A stretch of 64,000 bases of DNA, from the NCBI RefSeq assembly GCF_001651855.1, contig NZ_LNQC01000075.1:1-64000 (forward strand), in the 5' to 3' direction. The first letter of the stretch is position 1; every line of letters begins with the position of its first letter. This document shows positions 1 to 8,782 of this stretch, piece after piece. A model generated the notes under the pieces. It did not search any database, was not told the origin of the DNA, and saw only the letters and a program-made list of their open reading frames with translations. A program made the position numbers and the translations under genes. The stretch is from Sinorhizobium americanum. GTDB taxonomy: Bacteria > Pseudomonadota > Alphaproteobacteria > Rhizobiales > Rhizobiaceae.

Positions 1-26
1 TGTCTATATTGACGTCCATATAGACA
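1..26. repeat. Perfect 9-bp inverted repeat at the window edge
   Basis: TGTCTATAT and ATATAGACA face each other across an 8-nt spacer. The dyad could be an operator or the stem of a terminator for a gene left of the window. The sequence is cut at base 1, so the arms may extend further. Confidence 0.45.
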
Positions 27-233
27 GAACATCCAGTTCGCCTCACTTCTCAGCAAGGCGGCCCTCCTCGGATGCGTACGACGTGCCTCCGTTGCGCCAT
101 GCTTATATAGCTCAGACACCATGCAATATGTAGCAAGCGGCACCTCCGGGGCCGGTACATCCTTGTCGGGAACGTGGCGATCGTGTGGTGTTGTGGGCGG
201 CACCGATCGCTACATTTTGCAAAGGGTAGCCTA

Positions 234-704
234 ATGAAACTAAACCAGGTGCACTCAGTGAGAGCGACCCGAAACCAAGATGTCTACGAACTGTCGTCTA
301 ATATCACGGACATCACCGGAGCTAGCTATGACACTATCTATATGAGCCGACCGGACGATCCCTATGGTCTCAATCCTTCTGTCCGAAAATGGCTGCAGGA
401 AAACCCGGACGCTACGATTGAGCCTTATGTTCCGCCAACTAGTGAGCAGATACGGGCCTCGATGCCACCTCTGACTGCGCGGCAATTGCGACTTGGCCTT
501 CTTGACGGTGGTATTTCGCCGAGCGAGGTCTCGGCAGCAATCGGCGCTATGCCCGCCGGCGCGATTAAGGATCGAGCGCGGATAGAGTGGGAGTACGCGG
601 CTACTTTTGATCGCGCACATCACCTAATTGGCACCATTTGCGTGGTCCTCGGGCTTTCGGAGGAGCAAATCGATACAATGTGGAGAGATGCCGCAAGTTT
701 ATAG
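234..704 (+). CDS. Phage tail-associated hypothetical protein
   Basis: A 156-residue protein. The start at 234 follows AAAGGG; the longer reading upstream has no ribosome site. The C-terminal half (PLTARQLRLGLLDGGIS, then IEWEYAATFDRAHHLI and LGLSEEQIDTMW) matches, from memory, a common C-terminal module of small proteins next to tail-fibre genes in phages of alphaproteobacteria. The exact role, tail-fibre assembly or base-plate accessory, is not known. With the lysis cassette at 3661-5182 on the same strand, it suggests the right end of a prophage or tail-like particle whose structural genes lie left of the window. Confidence 0.6.
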   Translation: MKLNQVHSVRATRNQDVYELSSNITDITGASYDTIYMSRPDDPYGLNPSVRKWLQENPDATIEPYVPPTSEQIRASMPPLTARQLRLGLLDGGISPSEVSAAIGAMPAGAIKDRARIEWEYAATFDRAHHLIGTICVVLGLSEEQIDTMWRDAASL

Positions 705-791
705 GCGAATTGGTTGCTGCGGGCCGCCCCAATCCTCATCATCTGGGGGTGTCTTGTTTGGCCGCGGCGCCAAAAGCCAGTTCGTCCTCAG

Positions 792-1709
792 CTATACGTT
801 CGATAACCCCCAATTTCGCGGTGGCCCGAGGCGTACATCGTCGGGATCAAACTCAATCGTTGGCATGAAGCCTAGTTCAACGAGTTGTTCCGGATGAAGA
901 AATCGGATCGACGAGTTGCTAACAAAATCTATAACGCCAGCCCTGTCGATCTCTTTCTTCAAAGCTAAGTAATGTTGCGAGCCGTTGTAGTGCTGCTTAT
1001 TGGATGCAGCTTCGTGAATCTTATCTCGGTAATTCGTAAAAAATTTGAAGTGCAGCAACACGCCCCATATCTGCGAGAAATTACGATAAAAAGGGAGTGG
1101 GCGATGGATACTGCTCCCAAAATAGCAATACCTGTCCCAATAAATCACCGGGAATTTAATCAGTTCATTTTCTTCGTCGAAGAGACGCTTTCTTGGACCT
1201 CCTTTGACACTGATGCCGCGCTTGAGAAATTCTACTTCATACCCGCTGCCATCGACATGGTCTACGGAATGCCACGGCATGTTGCCGTTTCCGCTCTTTG
1301 CTTCGTTGGATGGATAAAAATCCAGCATAGGCGCTGGGAGTCTCTTGATGTCGCGCTCTTCGAGCACTTCAATCAGCGCTTTTAGCGGCTCGCGAGGGCA
1401 CTGATCGTAGACAAGGAATTCGTCCGAGTCGACGTTGATGTACCAGCGGTTGTATCCATAACGCTCGAACAATTCTTCACGCCACCGGCGCCCCCTTCGG
1501 GCCGCTTCAAAGCGAATGGGCGATGTCCAGACGTCAACGTCCGGCTGGTCCATCAAGTGCTCACGAGACCCGTCTGTAGAAACGTCATCGAGGCAAATGA
1601 ACCGCGTAACGCCAAGTTTTCGGTAGTGGCTTAGGAATGCGGGAATGAGCGACATTTCATTGTGTGTGACGAATACTAGCGGCAGATCCGCCGCATCCAG
1701 CGGACGCAC
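792..1709 (-). CDS. Family 2 glycosyltransferase (Glyco_tranf_2_4 type)
   Basis: A 305-residue protein. The N-terminus (LPLVFVTHNEMSLIPAFLSHY, then CLDDVSTDGS) is the nucleotide-sugar fold of the GT-A type, and INVDSDEFL near residue 95 supplies the DxD-like metal and UDP-sugar binding motif. There is no signal peptide or membrane segment, so it probably acts at the inner face of the membrane on a surface polysaccharide. The gene is more AT-rich than its surroundings and lies between phage-like genes, which suggests transferred cargo. Acceptor and sugar cannot be told. Confidence 0.8.
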   Translation of the reverse strand: MRPLDAADLPLVFVTHNEMSLIPAFLSHYRKLGVTRFICLDDVSTDGSREHLMDQPDVDVWTSPIRFEAARRGRRWREELFERYGYNRWYINVDSDEFLVYDQCPREPLKALIEVLEERDIKRLPAPMLDFYPSNEAKSGNGNMPWHSVDHVDGSGYEVEFLKRGISVKGGPRKRLFDEENELIKFPVIYWDRYCYFGSSIHRPLPFYRNFSQIWGVLLHFKFFTNYRDKIHEAASNKQHYNGSQHYLALKKEIDRAGVIDFVSNSSIRFLHPEQLVELGFMPTIEFDPDDVRLGPPRNWGLSNV

Positions 1710-1849
1710 GTCCTTTGCGGGGGAATGATGGCTTCCTCAGTGTTCCTACGCTCTCTCGCAGTGACCCGCCAGGTGTCGTAGAGGGTTTGCAGACGATCAA
1801 CGATGCCCCGCTCAGGAAACGAGAAGTCACGGTCAAAAGGATACTTCAT

Positions 1850-2692
1850 TTAAAAAATCCACAAGAGCTTGTAGCGGGTCTTCCGTCGCGCATCGTTCCA
1901 GCACATTCTGAAAAACTTAAATTTTGTTATAAAATTCACTTCGGGCAGCTTTTCTGAGATCTTGTAGCATCCCAATGTGTATTTCAGCCTTTGATTAAGC
2001 TTGTCACGAAAGCTTTTTGCTCCATAACGTTGCTCTGATCCAGAGCCCTCTGTAAAATCGTAAGTCGGTCCTTCTACGTACGCCACAAGATCTCGAATTA
2101 CTAATTCTGAGACGACATAGGATGCGAAACACCATGGATTGCCGAGCTCGAACCAGCGGGGCATCAACACGTCTTTCGCGCTGGCCCTGTAGAGACCGTA
2201 AATCCATTCTGCGGGAAACGTCAGGTTTCTCGGGACGCGTCCAGATACATACCCTTTTGTGAAATCAAATATGGATTTGTCCGGAGATTTTATTTTGCTT
2301 CCGTTCGGCCCAACCAGCTTTGTAGAGCATGCTGCAAGTAACTTTCCGTCGTTCTGATCAAGCGCTCCGACCAGGCACGCCAAAAAATCTGAAGAGGAGT
2401 AGTCATCGCATGCACGCAGGCAGAAATATTCTCCACGAGTTGCGCCGAGTTGGACAGCGCGAGCGAAGTTTTCCAGTGCACCCACATGCTGCTCAGATCT
2501 CACAACGGAGAAACGACGATCCTTTCTGCAAAATTGCTGAGCGATGTGCAGTGTGTCGTCTGTTGATTGGTTGTCGAGAATGATCGCTTCGAAATCCCTA
2601 TAGGTCTGATCAGCGATGCACTGTAGACTGCTTCTGAGGGTCCTTTCGCCGTTGTATACGGGAAAAACGACCACGACCTTAGATTTGGCCAT
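1850..2692 (-). CDS. Family 2 glycosyltransferase
   Basis: A 280-residue protein. Classical GT2 opening: VVVFPVYNGERTLRSSLQCI, AIILDNQSTDDT around residue 40, and LRACDDYSSSDF around residue 95 with the DD metal-binding pair. It probably transfers a sugar to a lipid-linked or surface polysaccharide. It is read in the same direction as the glycosyltransferase at 792-1709, 140 nt apart, likely one transcript. The 3' end is clearly AT-rich, unlike core genes of this genome, and points to horizontal transfer. Confidence 0.85.
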   Translation of the reverse strand: MAKSKVVVVFPVYNGERTLRSSLQCIADQTYRDFEAIILDNQSTDDTLHIAQQFCRKDRRFSVVRSEQHVGALENFARAVQLGATRGEYFCLRACDDYSSSDFLACLVGALDQNDGKLLAACSTKLVGPNGSKIKSPDKSIFDFTKGYVSGRVPRNLTFPAEWIYGLYRASAKDVLMPRWFELGNPWCFASYVVSELVIRDLVAYVEGPTYDFTEGSGSEQRYGAKSFRDKLNQRLKYTLGCYKISEKLPEVNFITKFKFFRMCWNDARRKTRYKLLWIF

Positions 2693-2810
2693 TACACCAT
2701 CTCGGGATTGGAATCGTACCGCTCATATAGAATGCCGCCATCGCCTGCAACTGGTTGCATTCACGACGGCATCATCCCCGCTGTGCTCAGACGTGCGCCG
2801 AACTCCGGTA

Positions 2811-3570
2811 CTACATTGCAATGACTTTGGCAGCAACGCCGATTTTGTTCGTTGCGTCTCTGATCTCAGCCTCGTAGTTACCGTTCATAACCAAAATCGT
2901 TTGGACAGGATGACTCTTGAGCCATTCGGGCCCACGAATGCGAACGCCGGACAGGGGAGCAAATTTGCCTTGCTTTCTTGGCTTGATGTCGATGCCGTCA
3001 CCAATGAGGCCGTCGCTTATGAGGCAAGATAGCATGACGCCTTTCGTTGCCATGCCCCAAACTGCCGTGCTGTTGATATCCGCTATGGCTGTCCGCACCG
3101 TATTCACCATTTGGTTTTCCGAGGCAGCATAGGTCTTGGCGGATTGAGGGGCCCTCTCGTTCTACCAGCGTGTGGTATCGCCAGTCGTACTCGGCGCAGG
3201 TGCCCACGACGACGACGCGGTTGCCGCCCCCCGTAGGAAAGCATCGACAAGCTGCAATGAGGCCGCCAGCCAGCGGATATTCTCTATACTGTTCCAGTAA
3301 GCCCCCGGTTTAGTGCACCAGGCCGTGTGGATCAGCGTGTCGGCTCCGATCCGGGATATCTGCTCGAATGTGTCCGCATCGGGGGACAACAGGTTCACTC
3401 CGTGAAAAAGACACGCAGTCCGATTGTCCCGGCCACGGCGTCCGCCCCAGAGTGTGGACTGCAAGGCCTGGTTTCAAACTGAACTGGGGAATGTGCCGCC
3501 CGAGAAAGCCGCTGGCTCCCGTGAGAAGAACGCTGTCCACGAAATGATGCCCTGCCTCAACAGAAGGCAT
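2811..3570 (-). pseudogene. Scar of NAD-dependent epimerase fused to a C-methyltransferase C-terminus
   Basis: Reading leftwards from 3570, one frame gives a Rossmann start (VLLTGASGFLGRHI). The reading then passes to a second frame near 3440 (ISRIGADTLIHTAWCTKPGAYW) and a third near 3225 (GTCAEYDWRYHTLVEREGP), together about the first 120 residues of a sugar epimerase/dehydratase. Close to 3150 it switches to the last ~110 residues of a methyltransferase of the C-methyltransferase C-terminal family (SAKTYAASENQMVNTV, later KPRKQGKFAP and ILVMNGNYEAEI), ending at 2811. I infer a deletion joining two neighbouring sugar-modification genes plus frameshifts. Confidence 0.65.
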
Positions 3571-3660
3571 CCCTACAGCAAGTAGAACCGAAAGAGAATA
3601 GGCCCGTCTACATCTCCAAGAGTACGATCAGCCTTTTCCCCAACAGCAAAGGTAACCACC

Positions 3661-4479
3661 ATGACCCACACCATGCCTCCGGGCGCGGCGCTTCTGCTTG
3701 GCTTCATCCGCGAAGCGGAAGTCGGCGGAAAGGATCGCGGCTCCTATGAGGTGATCTATGCACACAGACAGAACAGCCTGCAGAAGCCGCTGACCGCCAT
3801 GACGCTTGGCGAGGTGATCGCCGCCCAGAAGACCTGGTCGAAGACGCATGGGTCGAGTGCGGCCGGCGCCTACCAATTCATGCGCGCGACGCTTGTTGGG
3901 CTGCTGCGGGATGTTCCGTGGCTCGAGGAGGGGCAGCTCTTCGAGCCTGGCTTGCAGGACGGATTGGGGCTCCATCTCCTGAACCGCAGGGGCTTTGCAA
4001 GCTTCGCGTCCGGCGAGATCACCCTGACCGAGTTTGGCCGGCGGCTGGCCATGGAATGGGCATCGCTTCCGGTGCTTGCGGAGACGGACGGTGATCGGCG
4101 GCGCGTGAAACGCGGGCAGTCCTATTATGCCGGAGACGGACTCAACAGGGCGCTGGTGAAACCGGACGAGGTCGAGGTGGTGCTTCGCCAGGTGTTCGCT
4201 GCGTCTCGACCATCGGAAGCGGTTCCGGACTCAGCTGAGGACGTGCCGCCCGTGATGGCGCGGCCCGACGTACGGCGCAAACCCGTTGCCCGTTCCGGGC
4301 GGTTCTGGACGTGGCTGTTGACCGCCGGCGGAACCACCATCACGGCGCTCAAGGAATTGAACCTCGTGGCGCTCGACTGGCGGGTGCAGCTTGCCATCCT
4401 GACGACGATCGTCGGCTTCGCGATCTACGCAATCTCATCGATGCCGGCGGTACGCGATGCGCTGGGGCTCGGGCGATGA
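3661..4479 (+). CDS. Lambda-type endolysin (lysozyme-like transglycosylase) with C-terminal membrane anchor
   Basis: A 272-residue protein. Residues 10-125 resemble lambda R-type endolysins: FIREAEVGGKDRGSYEVIY, then HGSSAAGAYQFM, equivalent to the GAGRYQ segment, and a late LHLLNRRG. The E near residue 17 is the likely catalytic acid. Residues 235-260 form a hydrophobic segment, so the enzyme may be membrane-tethered. It would cut peptidoglycan during lysis. Its stop overlaps the next start by 4 nt (ATGA), beginning a tightly packed lysis cassette. A GGTAACCACC leader precedes the start. Confidence 0.75.
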   Translation: MTHTMPPGAALLLGFIREAEVGGKDRGSYEVIYAHRQNSLQKPLTAMTLGEVIAAQKTWSKTHGSSAAGAYQFMRATLVGLLRDVPWLEEGQLFEPGLQDGLGLHLLNRRGFASFASGEITLTEFGRRLAMEWASLPVLAETDGDRRRVKRGQSYYAGDGLNRALVKPDEVEVVLRQVFAASRPSEAVPDSAEDVPPVMARPDVRRKPVARSGRFWTWLLTAGGTTITALKELNLVALDWRVQLAILTTIVGFAIYAISSMPAVRDALGLGR

Positions 4480-4721
4480 GTTTTCCCTGGGTCAAGTTAT
4501 TAGGCGGCATGATCGTGCTTGCCGCCCTCTCCTGGGCCGTGCTGGAAATTCGCGAGAACGGTGCCCAGGCGGTCCGCAATTCAATCGAAAGGCAAAACAA
4601 TGAAGCGGCGAATAGCGCTGATACGAAGCGCCTTGACTATGATGCCTGCTCTCATTCTGGCGGGTTGTGGAACTTCGGCGCCGGCAAATGTGAGCGGCCT
4701 GCGCGCGGTGGTCGGCACTGA
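4476..4721 (+). CDS. Inner-membrane spanin-like protein (Rz type)
   Basis: An 81-residue protein starting in the ATGA overlap with the endolysin. It has one N-terminal transmembrane segment (LLGGMIVLAALSWAVLEI) followed by a polar, probably periplasmic, helix and a Cys-containing tail (DYDACSHSGG). The size, topology and place after an endolysin fit an i-spanin. A lipoprotein gene starts inside it in the +1 frame, as with Rz/Rz1 of lambda. Sequence similarity to a named spanin family is not evident, so the call rests on architecture. Confidence 0.55.
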   Translation: MSFPWVKLLGGMIVLAALSWAVLEIRENGAQAVRNSIERQNNEAANSADTKRLDYDACSHSGGLWNFGAGKCERPARGGRH

Positions 4722-4851
4722 CCTCGTCGGCGCTCGCGGCGCGACGGCGGCAGACCAGCACCGGATCGACAGGACGGTGGTCGGCCTTTGTGCCGCTTCG
4801 GTCTGGACAAAGAGCGAATGCATGAGACACGGGGAGCTTCGCGATGGTTGA
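4600..4851 (+). CDS. Outer-membrane spanin-like lipoprotein (Rz1 type), nested start
   Basis: An 83-residue protein starting inside the preceding gene in another frame; the two overlap by 122 nt. It has a lipoprotein signal peptide with lipobox LILAGC ending near residue 23. Like Rz1, it would be anchored in the outer membrane and pair with the inner-membrane protein to fuse the envelope membranes at lysis. Its end overlaps the next gene by 8 nt. It is longer than lambda Rz1 and not proline-rich, so the function is inferred from layout. Confidence 0.55.
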   Translation: MKRRIALIRSALTMMPALILAGCGTSAPANVSGLRAVVGTDLVGARGATAADQHRIDRTVVGLCAASVWTKSECMRHGELRDG

Positions 4852-5182
4852 CGCCACGGTCCACCAACAGCTTGGGACATTGATTGCCGAGGTGAAGAAC
4901 CTGCGGGAGGATTTCCGCCGGGCGGAGGACAGGTCCGACGCCGGGCGAAACTCCATGGATCGGCGCATGGACGAACTCGTCGACCGGGTTGGAACGCTCG
5001 AGACGTCGATGACGCTCGTCAAGGACGAGATCGCCGAGATGAAGCCGGTGACCGAGGACGTCCGCAAATGGAAGCTGATAGGCATGGGGGCGCTTGGCGT
5101 CATCGGCATCGGCGGCGCGGCACTCGGCGTCACCTTCGCCGATGCGGCCCGGCGGGCGATCATGCTGATCAGGGCAGCGTAG
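4844..5182 (+). CDS. DUF1515-like coiled-coil membrane protein, possible holin
   Basis: A 112-residue protein. Residues 1-75 are a charged, heptad-rich helix (QLGTLIAEVKNLREDFRRAE), followed by a hydrophobic segment (LIGMGALGVIGIGGAALGVT). This matches, from memory, the rhizobial DUF1515 family often found in prophage regions. Its place as the last gene of the lysis cassette suggests holin or membrane-scaffold duty, but no holin family is clearly recognised. Confidence 0.6.
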   Translation: MVDATVHQQLGTLIAEVKNLREDFRRAEDRSDAGRNSMDRRMDELVDRVGTLETSMTLVKDEIAEMKPVTEDVRKWKLIGMGALGVIGIGGAALGVTFADAARRAIMLIRAA

Positions 5183-5258
5183 CCTATGTGCGGTGCGCAC
5201 CCCCCCGGGGCCTTCGGGAAGTTGGCCCTCGTCGCCCGGTTCGAACGGCTCTTTCGCG

Positions 5259-5549
5259 TCAGTCGTCGTCGAAAAGCAGGAAATCCCGATAACGCCGGCT
5301 GACAAGCCGTAGCGACCGATCCGGCTCGATCACATAGGTCTCGTAAACGCGACGACCGAACGGACCAATGAATTGGTGCGGCACGATGCTGCCGACCGGC
5401 GCCTTGGTGAGTCTCGTACGCGGCTGGCCACCGTAGGTGATGCTGCCGGGAATGGGCTCAAGGCCGTACGAGTAGCCGACAGACGACGTCGTCATCTCGC
5501 AACCGGCAAGCAAGAGGGCCGTACAGAGCGTGGGAAGTGTGTGTTTCAT
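5259..5549 (-). CDS. Small lipoprotein, paralogue A
   Basis: A 96-residue protein with a lipoprotein signal (LCTALLLAGC). The mature part holds LEPIPGSITYGGQPRT, LTKAPVGSIVPHQF, then ETYVIEPDRSLRLVSRR. The same blocks occur in the neighbour at 5582-5860, so the pair arose by tandem duplication. Function unknown; it probably sits on the periplasmic side of a membrane. Confidence 0.75.
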   Translation of the reverse strand: MKHTLPTLCTALLLAGCEMTTSSVGYSYGLEPIPGSITYGGQPRTRLTKAPVGSIVPHQFIGPFGRRVYETYVIEPDRSLRLVSRRYRDFLLFDDD

Positions 5550-5581
5550 GGCAATCTCCGAATTGCAGAGTTCCTGCCGCC

Positions 5582-5860
5582 TCAGTCGAAGATATCGTAA
5601 TCGATGCGCCGGCTCGTCAGCCGCAGCGAGCGATCCGGCTCAATTATATAGGTTTCCGAGACGCGGTGTCCGAAATCGTCGAAGAAGCGGTGCGGCACGA
5701 TGCTGCCGACAGGCGCCTTTGTGAGTTTGGTGCGCGGCTGACCGCCATAAGTGATGCTGCCGGGTATCGGCTCCAGATTGGGCCCATAGCCGACGGTCTG
5801 CGTCGAACTGCAAGCGCCGAGCACCAGTGCCGCGAAAATGGCGAAAAGGGCACTCCGCAT
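5582..5860 (-). CDS. Small lipoprotein, paralogue B
   Basis: A 92-residue protein. I chose the start at 5860, which gives a clean lipoprotein signal (FAALVLGACSS); the longer reading to 5962 adds non-signal sequence. It shares the LEPIPGSITYGGQPRT and LTKAPVGSIVPH blocks and the ETYIIEPDRSLRL end with the neighbour, 32 nt away. The two diverge mainly in the middle loop (DDFGHRVS versus GPFGRRVY). Function unknown. Confidence 0.72.
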   Translation of the reverse strand: MRSALFAIFAALVLGACSSTQTVGYGPNLEPIPGSITYGGQPRTKLTKAPVGSIVPHRFFDDFGHRVSETYIIEPDRSLRLTSRRIDYDIFD

Positions 5861-6194
5861 GGCGATGTTCTCCGCTCCGGCCGCGACGCCGCGGTAAACT
5901 CGGCGTCCGCAGGAGTTGTTTGCACGTTTAACTGGTGCATCATTGTATTCCCGAAGCCGCAACGATCAAAGAGCGGAACGCGTTTCTGCGGATTTCTGGT
6001 GAAACACGATATTTCAGTTCAAATTCTCGAACATTTCGGTTGCGCAGAACGGGAAGATTGAATGATTTAGGGCAGCCGGACACGCAACCAGCGACGTCGC
6101 GGGGGGAACGTGGACCTTTTCAGGCAATGACGCGTTGCCGCCCTGCGGGCGTCCTTGTTGGCATGTCGCGACCAGTCCGCCGCAGGTGTTTTGC

Positions 6195-7970
6195 ATGACT
6201 GTCGAACAGTCTCTTTCGTTTCTCGTCATTGGCACGATGATGGTCTTCTTCATCTGGGACCGCTTCCGCTATGACGTCGTAGCCTGTTCGGCGCTGATGC
6301 TCGCGGTCGCCGTCGGCATCGTACCCTACGACCACGCCTTCGACGGCTTCAGCGACGATATCGTGATCATCGTCGGCAGTGCGCTGATCGTCAGCGCCGG
6401 CGTCGCGCGATCCGGCATCGTCGATGCGGCGATCCAGCGCTTCCTGCCGGACCTCAATTCGGTGAGGGCACAGCTCGCGCTGCTGGTGGTAACCGTTACG
6501 GTCCTTTCGTCCTTCATCAAGAACATCGGCGCGCTTGCCATCATGATGCCGGTCGCCTTCCAATTCGCCCGGCGCTCGAATGTGCAGCCGTCGATCTTCC
6601 TGATGCCCATGGCCTTCGGCGCGCTGATCGGCGGGCTGATGACGCAGGTGGGCACCTCACCGAACGTTGTCGTATCGCGTATGCGGCAGGAACTGACCGG
6701 TGAAAGCTTCAGCATGTTCGATTTCACGCCCGTCGGCGCCTCGCTGGCGTTGGTCGGGGCGATTTTTCTGCTCTTTGCCTATCGGCTCGTGCCGGAGCGA
6801 AAGAGCCAGCAGGTCTCGGTGCAGCACGCCATCGAAATCACCGATTATACGTCCGAAGCTGTGGCGGCACCCGGTTCTCCGGCCATCGGCAAGTCGCTCA
6901 GCAACCTCGTGAAGCTCGGCGACGGCGGCGCCGTCGTCATTGCCATCTTCCGTCGCGGCACCCACCTGGCGCCGCTTCCTGACGTGGTGATCGAGGCCGA
7001 TGACATTCTGCTGCTTGAAGGTGGCCCTGCTGCGCTTGACCGCATCGTTTCCCAGGCAAAACTGAAAATTTCCGGCGATCGATCGCCAACGTCCACCGAG
7101 ACGGCGAGGACGGAGGTCGAGGCGATCGAGGCGGTGATTGCCAGCGGCTCGCCGCTGGTCGGAATGTCTGCGGAGCGGCTCGCGCTGTTTCACAATCACA
7201 ATATCAACCTGCTTGCCGTAAGCCGCCAAGGCGAACGGCTGAAGCAGCGCCTCGGCAGCATAAGGCTGCGGGCCGGAGACATCGTCGTCTTGCAAGGGCG
7301 GCGTGCGGAGCTGCCGGCGTTTCTCCAGGATTTCAGCTGCTTGCCCCTTGCTCAGCGGGACATCCTGCTCGGGACGACCCGACGCGCGCCCGTGCCGCTG
7401 ATCGTGCTGGCGACGGCCATGGGCGCGACGGCGGTCGGCATTCTGCCGGTACAGGTTGCTTTCTTCGCAGCCGCGCTTGCCATGGTGGTCCTGCGCGTCA
7501 TTCCGCTGCGGGAGGTCTATCGGGCCGTCGACGGGCCGATCCTCGTCATGCTGGCGGCGCTGATCCCGGTCAGCGACACGTTGCGCACGACCGGCGGCTC
7601 AGATCTGATAGCGGGCTGGTTGAGCGGCATAGCGGTCAACCTGCCTCCGGCCGGCGCGCTCGCGCTCATCCTCGTCGCAGCCATGGCTGTGACTCCTTTT
7701 CTCAACAATGCCGCCACCGTGCTCGTCATGGCGCCGATCGCCGCGAGCTTCGCATCGGCGCTGGACTACAGGCCTGATGCCTTCCTGATGGCCGTGGCGA
7801 TCGGCGCCGGTTCCGACTTCCTGACGCCGATCGGCCACCAGTGCAACACGCTGGTGATGGGGCCAGGCGGCTATCGCTTCGGCGACTATCCGCGGCTCGG
7901 CCTGCCGCTCTCCATCGTCATCATCCTCGTCGCCGTGCCGATGCTGATGTGGGTCTGGCCGCTGCGATAG
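6195..7970 (+). CDS. SLC13-family anion permease with two RCK_C domains
   Basis: A 591-residue inner-membrane transporter. N-terminal membrane helices (residues ~1-190) carry the SLC13/CitMHS motifs (FLPDLNSVRAQLALL, SSFIKNIGALAIMMPV). Two soluble TrkA C-terminal (RCK_C) domains follow at about 210-290 and 300-380 (VKLGDGGAVVIAIFRRGTHL; LAVSRQGERLKQRLGSI). The C-terminal half repeats the membrane fold (TPFLNNAATVLVMAPIA). Substrates in the family are sulfate, dicarboxylates or other anions; which one is unclear. The start at 6195 avoids a non-hydrophobic 20-residue leader in the longer reading. Confidence 0.85.
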   Translation: MTVEQSLSFLVIGTMMVFFIWDRFRYDVVACSALMLAVAVGIVPYDHAFDGFSDDIVIIVGSALIVSAGVARSGIVDAAIQRFLPDLNSVRAQLALLVVTVTVLSSFIKNIGALAIMMPVAFQFARRSNVQPSIFLMPMAFGALIGGLMTQVGTSPNVVVSRMRQELTGESFSMFDFTPVGASLALVGAIFLLFAYRLVPERKSQQVSVQHAIEITDYTSEAVAAPGSPAIGKSLSNLVKLGDGGAVVIAIFRRGTHLAPLPDVVIEADDILLLEGGPAALDRIVSQAKLKISGDRSPTSTETARTEVEAIEAVIASGSPLVGMSAERLALFHNHNINLLAVSRQGERLKQRLGSIRLRAGDIVVLQGRRAELPAFLQDFSCLPLAQRDILLGTTRRAPVPLIVLATAMGATAVGILPVQVAFFAAALAMVVLRVIPLREVYRAVDGPILVMLAALIPVSDTLRTTGGSDLIAGWLSGIAVNLPPAGALALILVAAMAVTPFLNNAATVLVMAPIAASFASALDYRPDAFLMAVAIGAGSDFLTPIGHQCNTLVMGPGGYRFGDYPRLGLPLSIVIILVAVPMLMWVWPLR

Positions 7971-8138
7971 AGACGCAAGCGGCCGGTCACCCAGTTTCTA
8001 TGCGCCTCCTGCCGAAGCTGCCCTGTGGAGCAGGCCTCCGGAGGCGGCGCTGAAGCCTGCATCGGCGACATTGAAGATCGACGGTGGAAACCGCAAGATC
8101 GGCTCCTATCTGAAGAACGAGTCACGAGAGGCGGTCAC

Positions 8139-8699
8139 ATGAGCGATGGGGCGGAGATTTGCACGCCGGAAGAGGTTTTGGAGTTCTGGTTCACGGAGCT
8201 TTCCTATGACCACTGGTTCACGCCGAGTGCCGAGCTCGATCGGCAGTGCGCGCAGCGGTTTCAGGCGTCGCATCTGGCGCTTTCAAGGAAGCTCGACGAT
8301 AGCTGGCGCCAGACGCCGGGCAACTGGCTCGCCGCGGTCCTCCTTTTCGATCAGTTGCCGCGGAACATGTATCGAGGCTCGCCACTCGTCTATGCTACCG
8401 ACTGTCTTGCGCTGCGCGAGGCGAAGCTCGCCGTAGGTGCCAGTGCCGATATTGCCGTGCCGGCGGAATGGCGTCCGTTCTTCTACATGCCCTTCGAACA
8501 CTCCGAGAACCTGACCGATCAGACGATGTCGGTGAAGCTGTTTACGGCGCTCGGCGACCCCGGCTATCTCGACTATGCCATTCGTCACCGGGAAGTGATC
8601 GAACGGTTCGGGCGCTTTCCCCATCGCAACGCGATCCTGGGGCGAATTTCGACGCCGGCCGAAGAGGACTATCTCGCGCAACCGGGCGCCGGATTCTAG
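8139..8699 (+). CDS. DUF924 family protein
   Basis: A 186-residue protein. The opening ([17 protein letters not shown]), the middle ([18 protein letters not shown]) and FMPFEHSE- and [20 protein letters not shown] segments are the hallmark blocks of DUF924, an all-helical, TPR-like cytoplasmic family of unknown function. The start at 8139 is preceded by a GAGAGG ribosome site. It stands alone, 168 nt after the permease, and its length is normal for the family. Confidence 0.88.
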   Translation: MSDGAEICTPEEVLEFWFTELSYDHWFTPSAELDRQCAQRFQASHLALSRKLDDSWRQTPGNWLAAVLLFDQLPRNMYRGSPLVYATDCLALREAKLAVGASADIAVPAEWRPFFYMPFEHSENLTDQTMSVKLFTALGDPGYLDYAIRHREVIERFGRFPHRNAILGRISTPAEEDYLAQPGAGF

Positions 8700-8782
8700 A
8701 GCTGCTACTCGAGACAGAACAGGTCAACAGCGCCGTTTGCGATCTCAGCAGACGCAGCGACCGTGGACAAGGGAGGAACGCC

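Noticed and set aside
1-233. tRNA gene or phage attachment site at the left edge
   Set aside because: No cloverleaf or TTCGA-type arm, and no matching direct repeat found at the other end of the prophage-like region.
6095-6194. RpoE2-type promoter (GGAAC) before the SLC13 gene
   Set aside because: GGAAC is present near 6104 but no TT at the expected spacing; too weak to claim.
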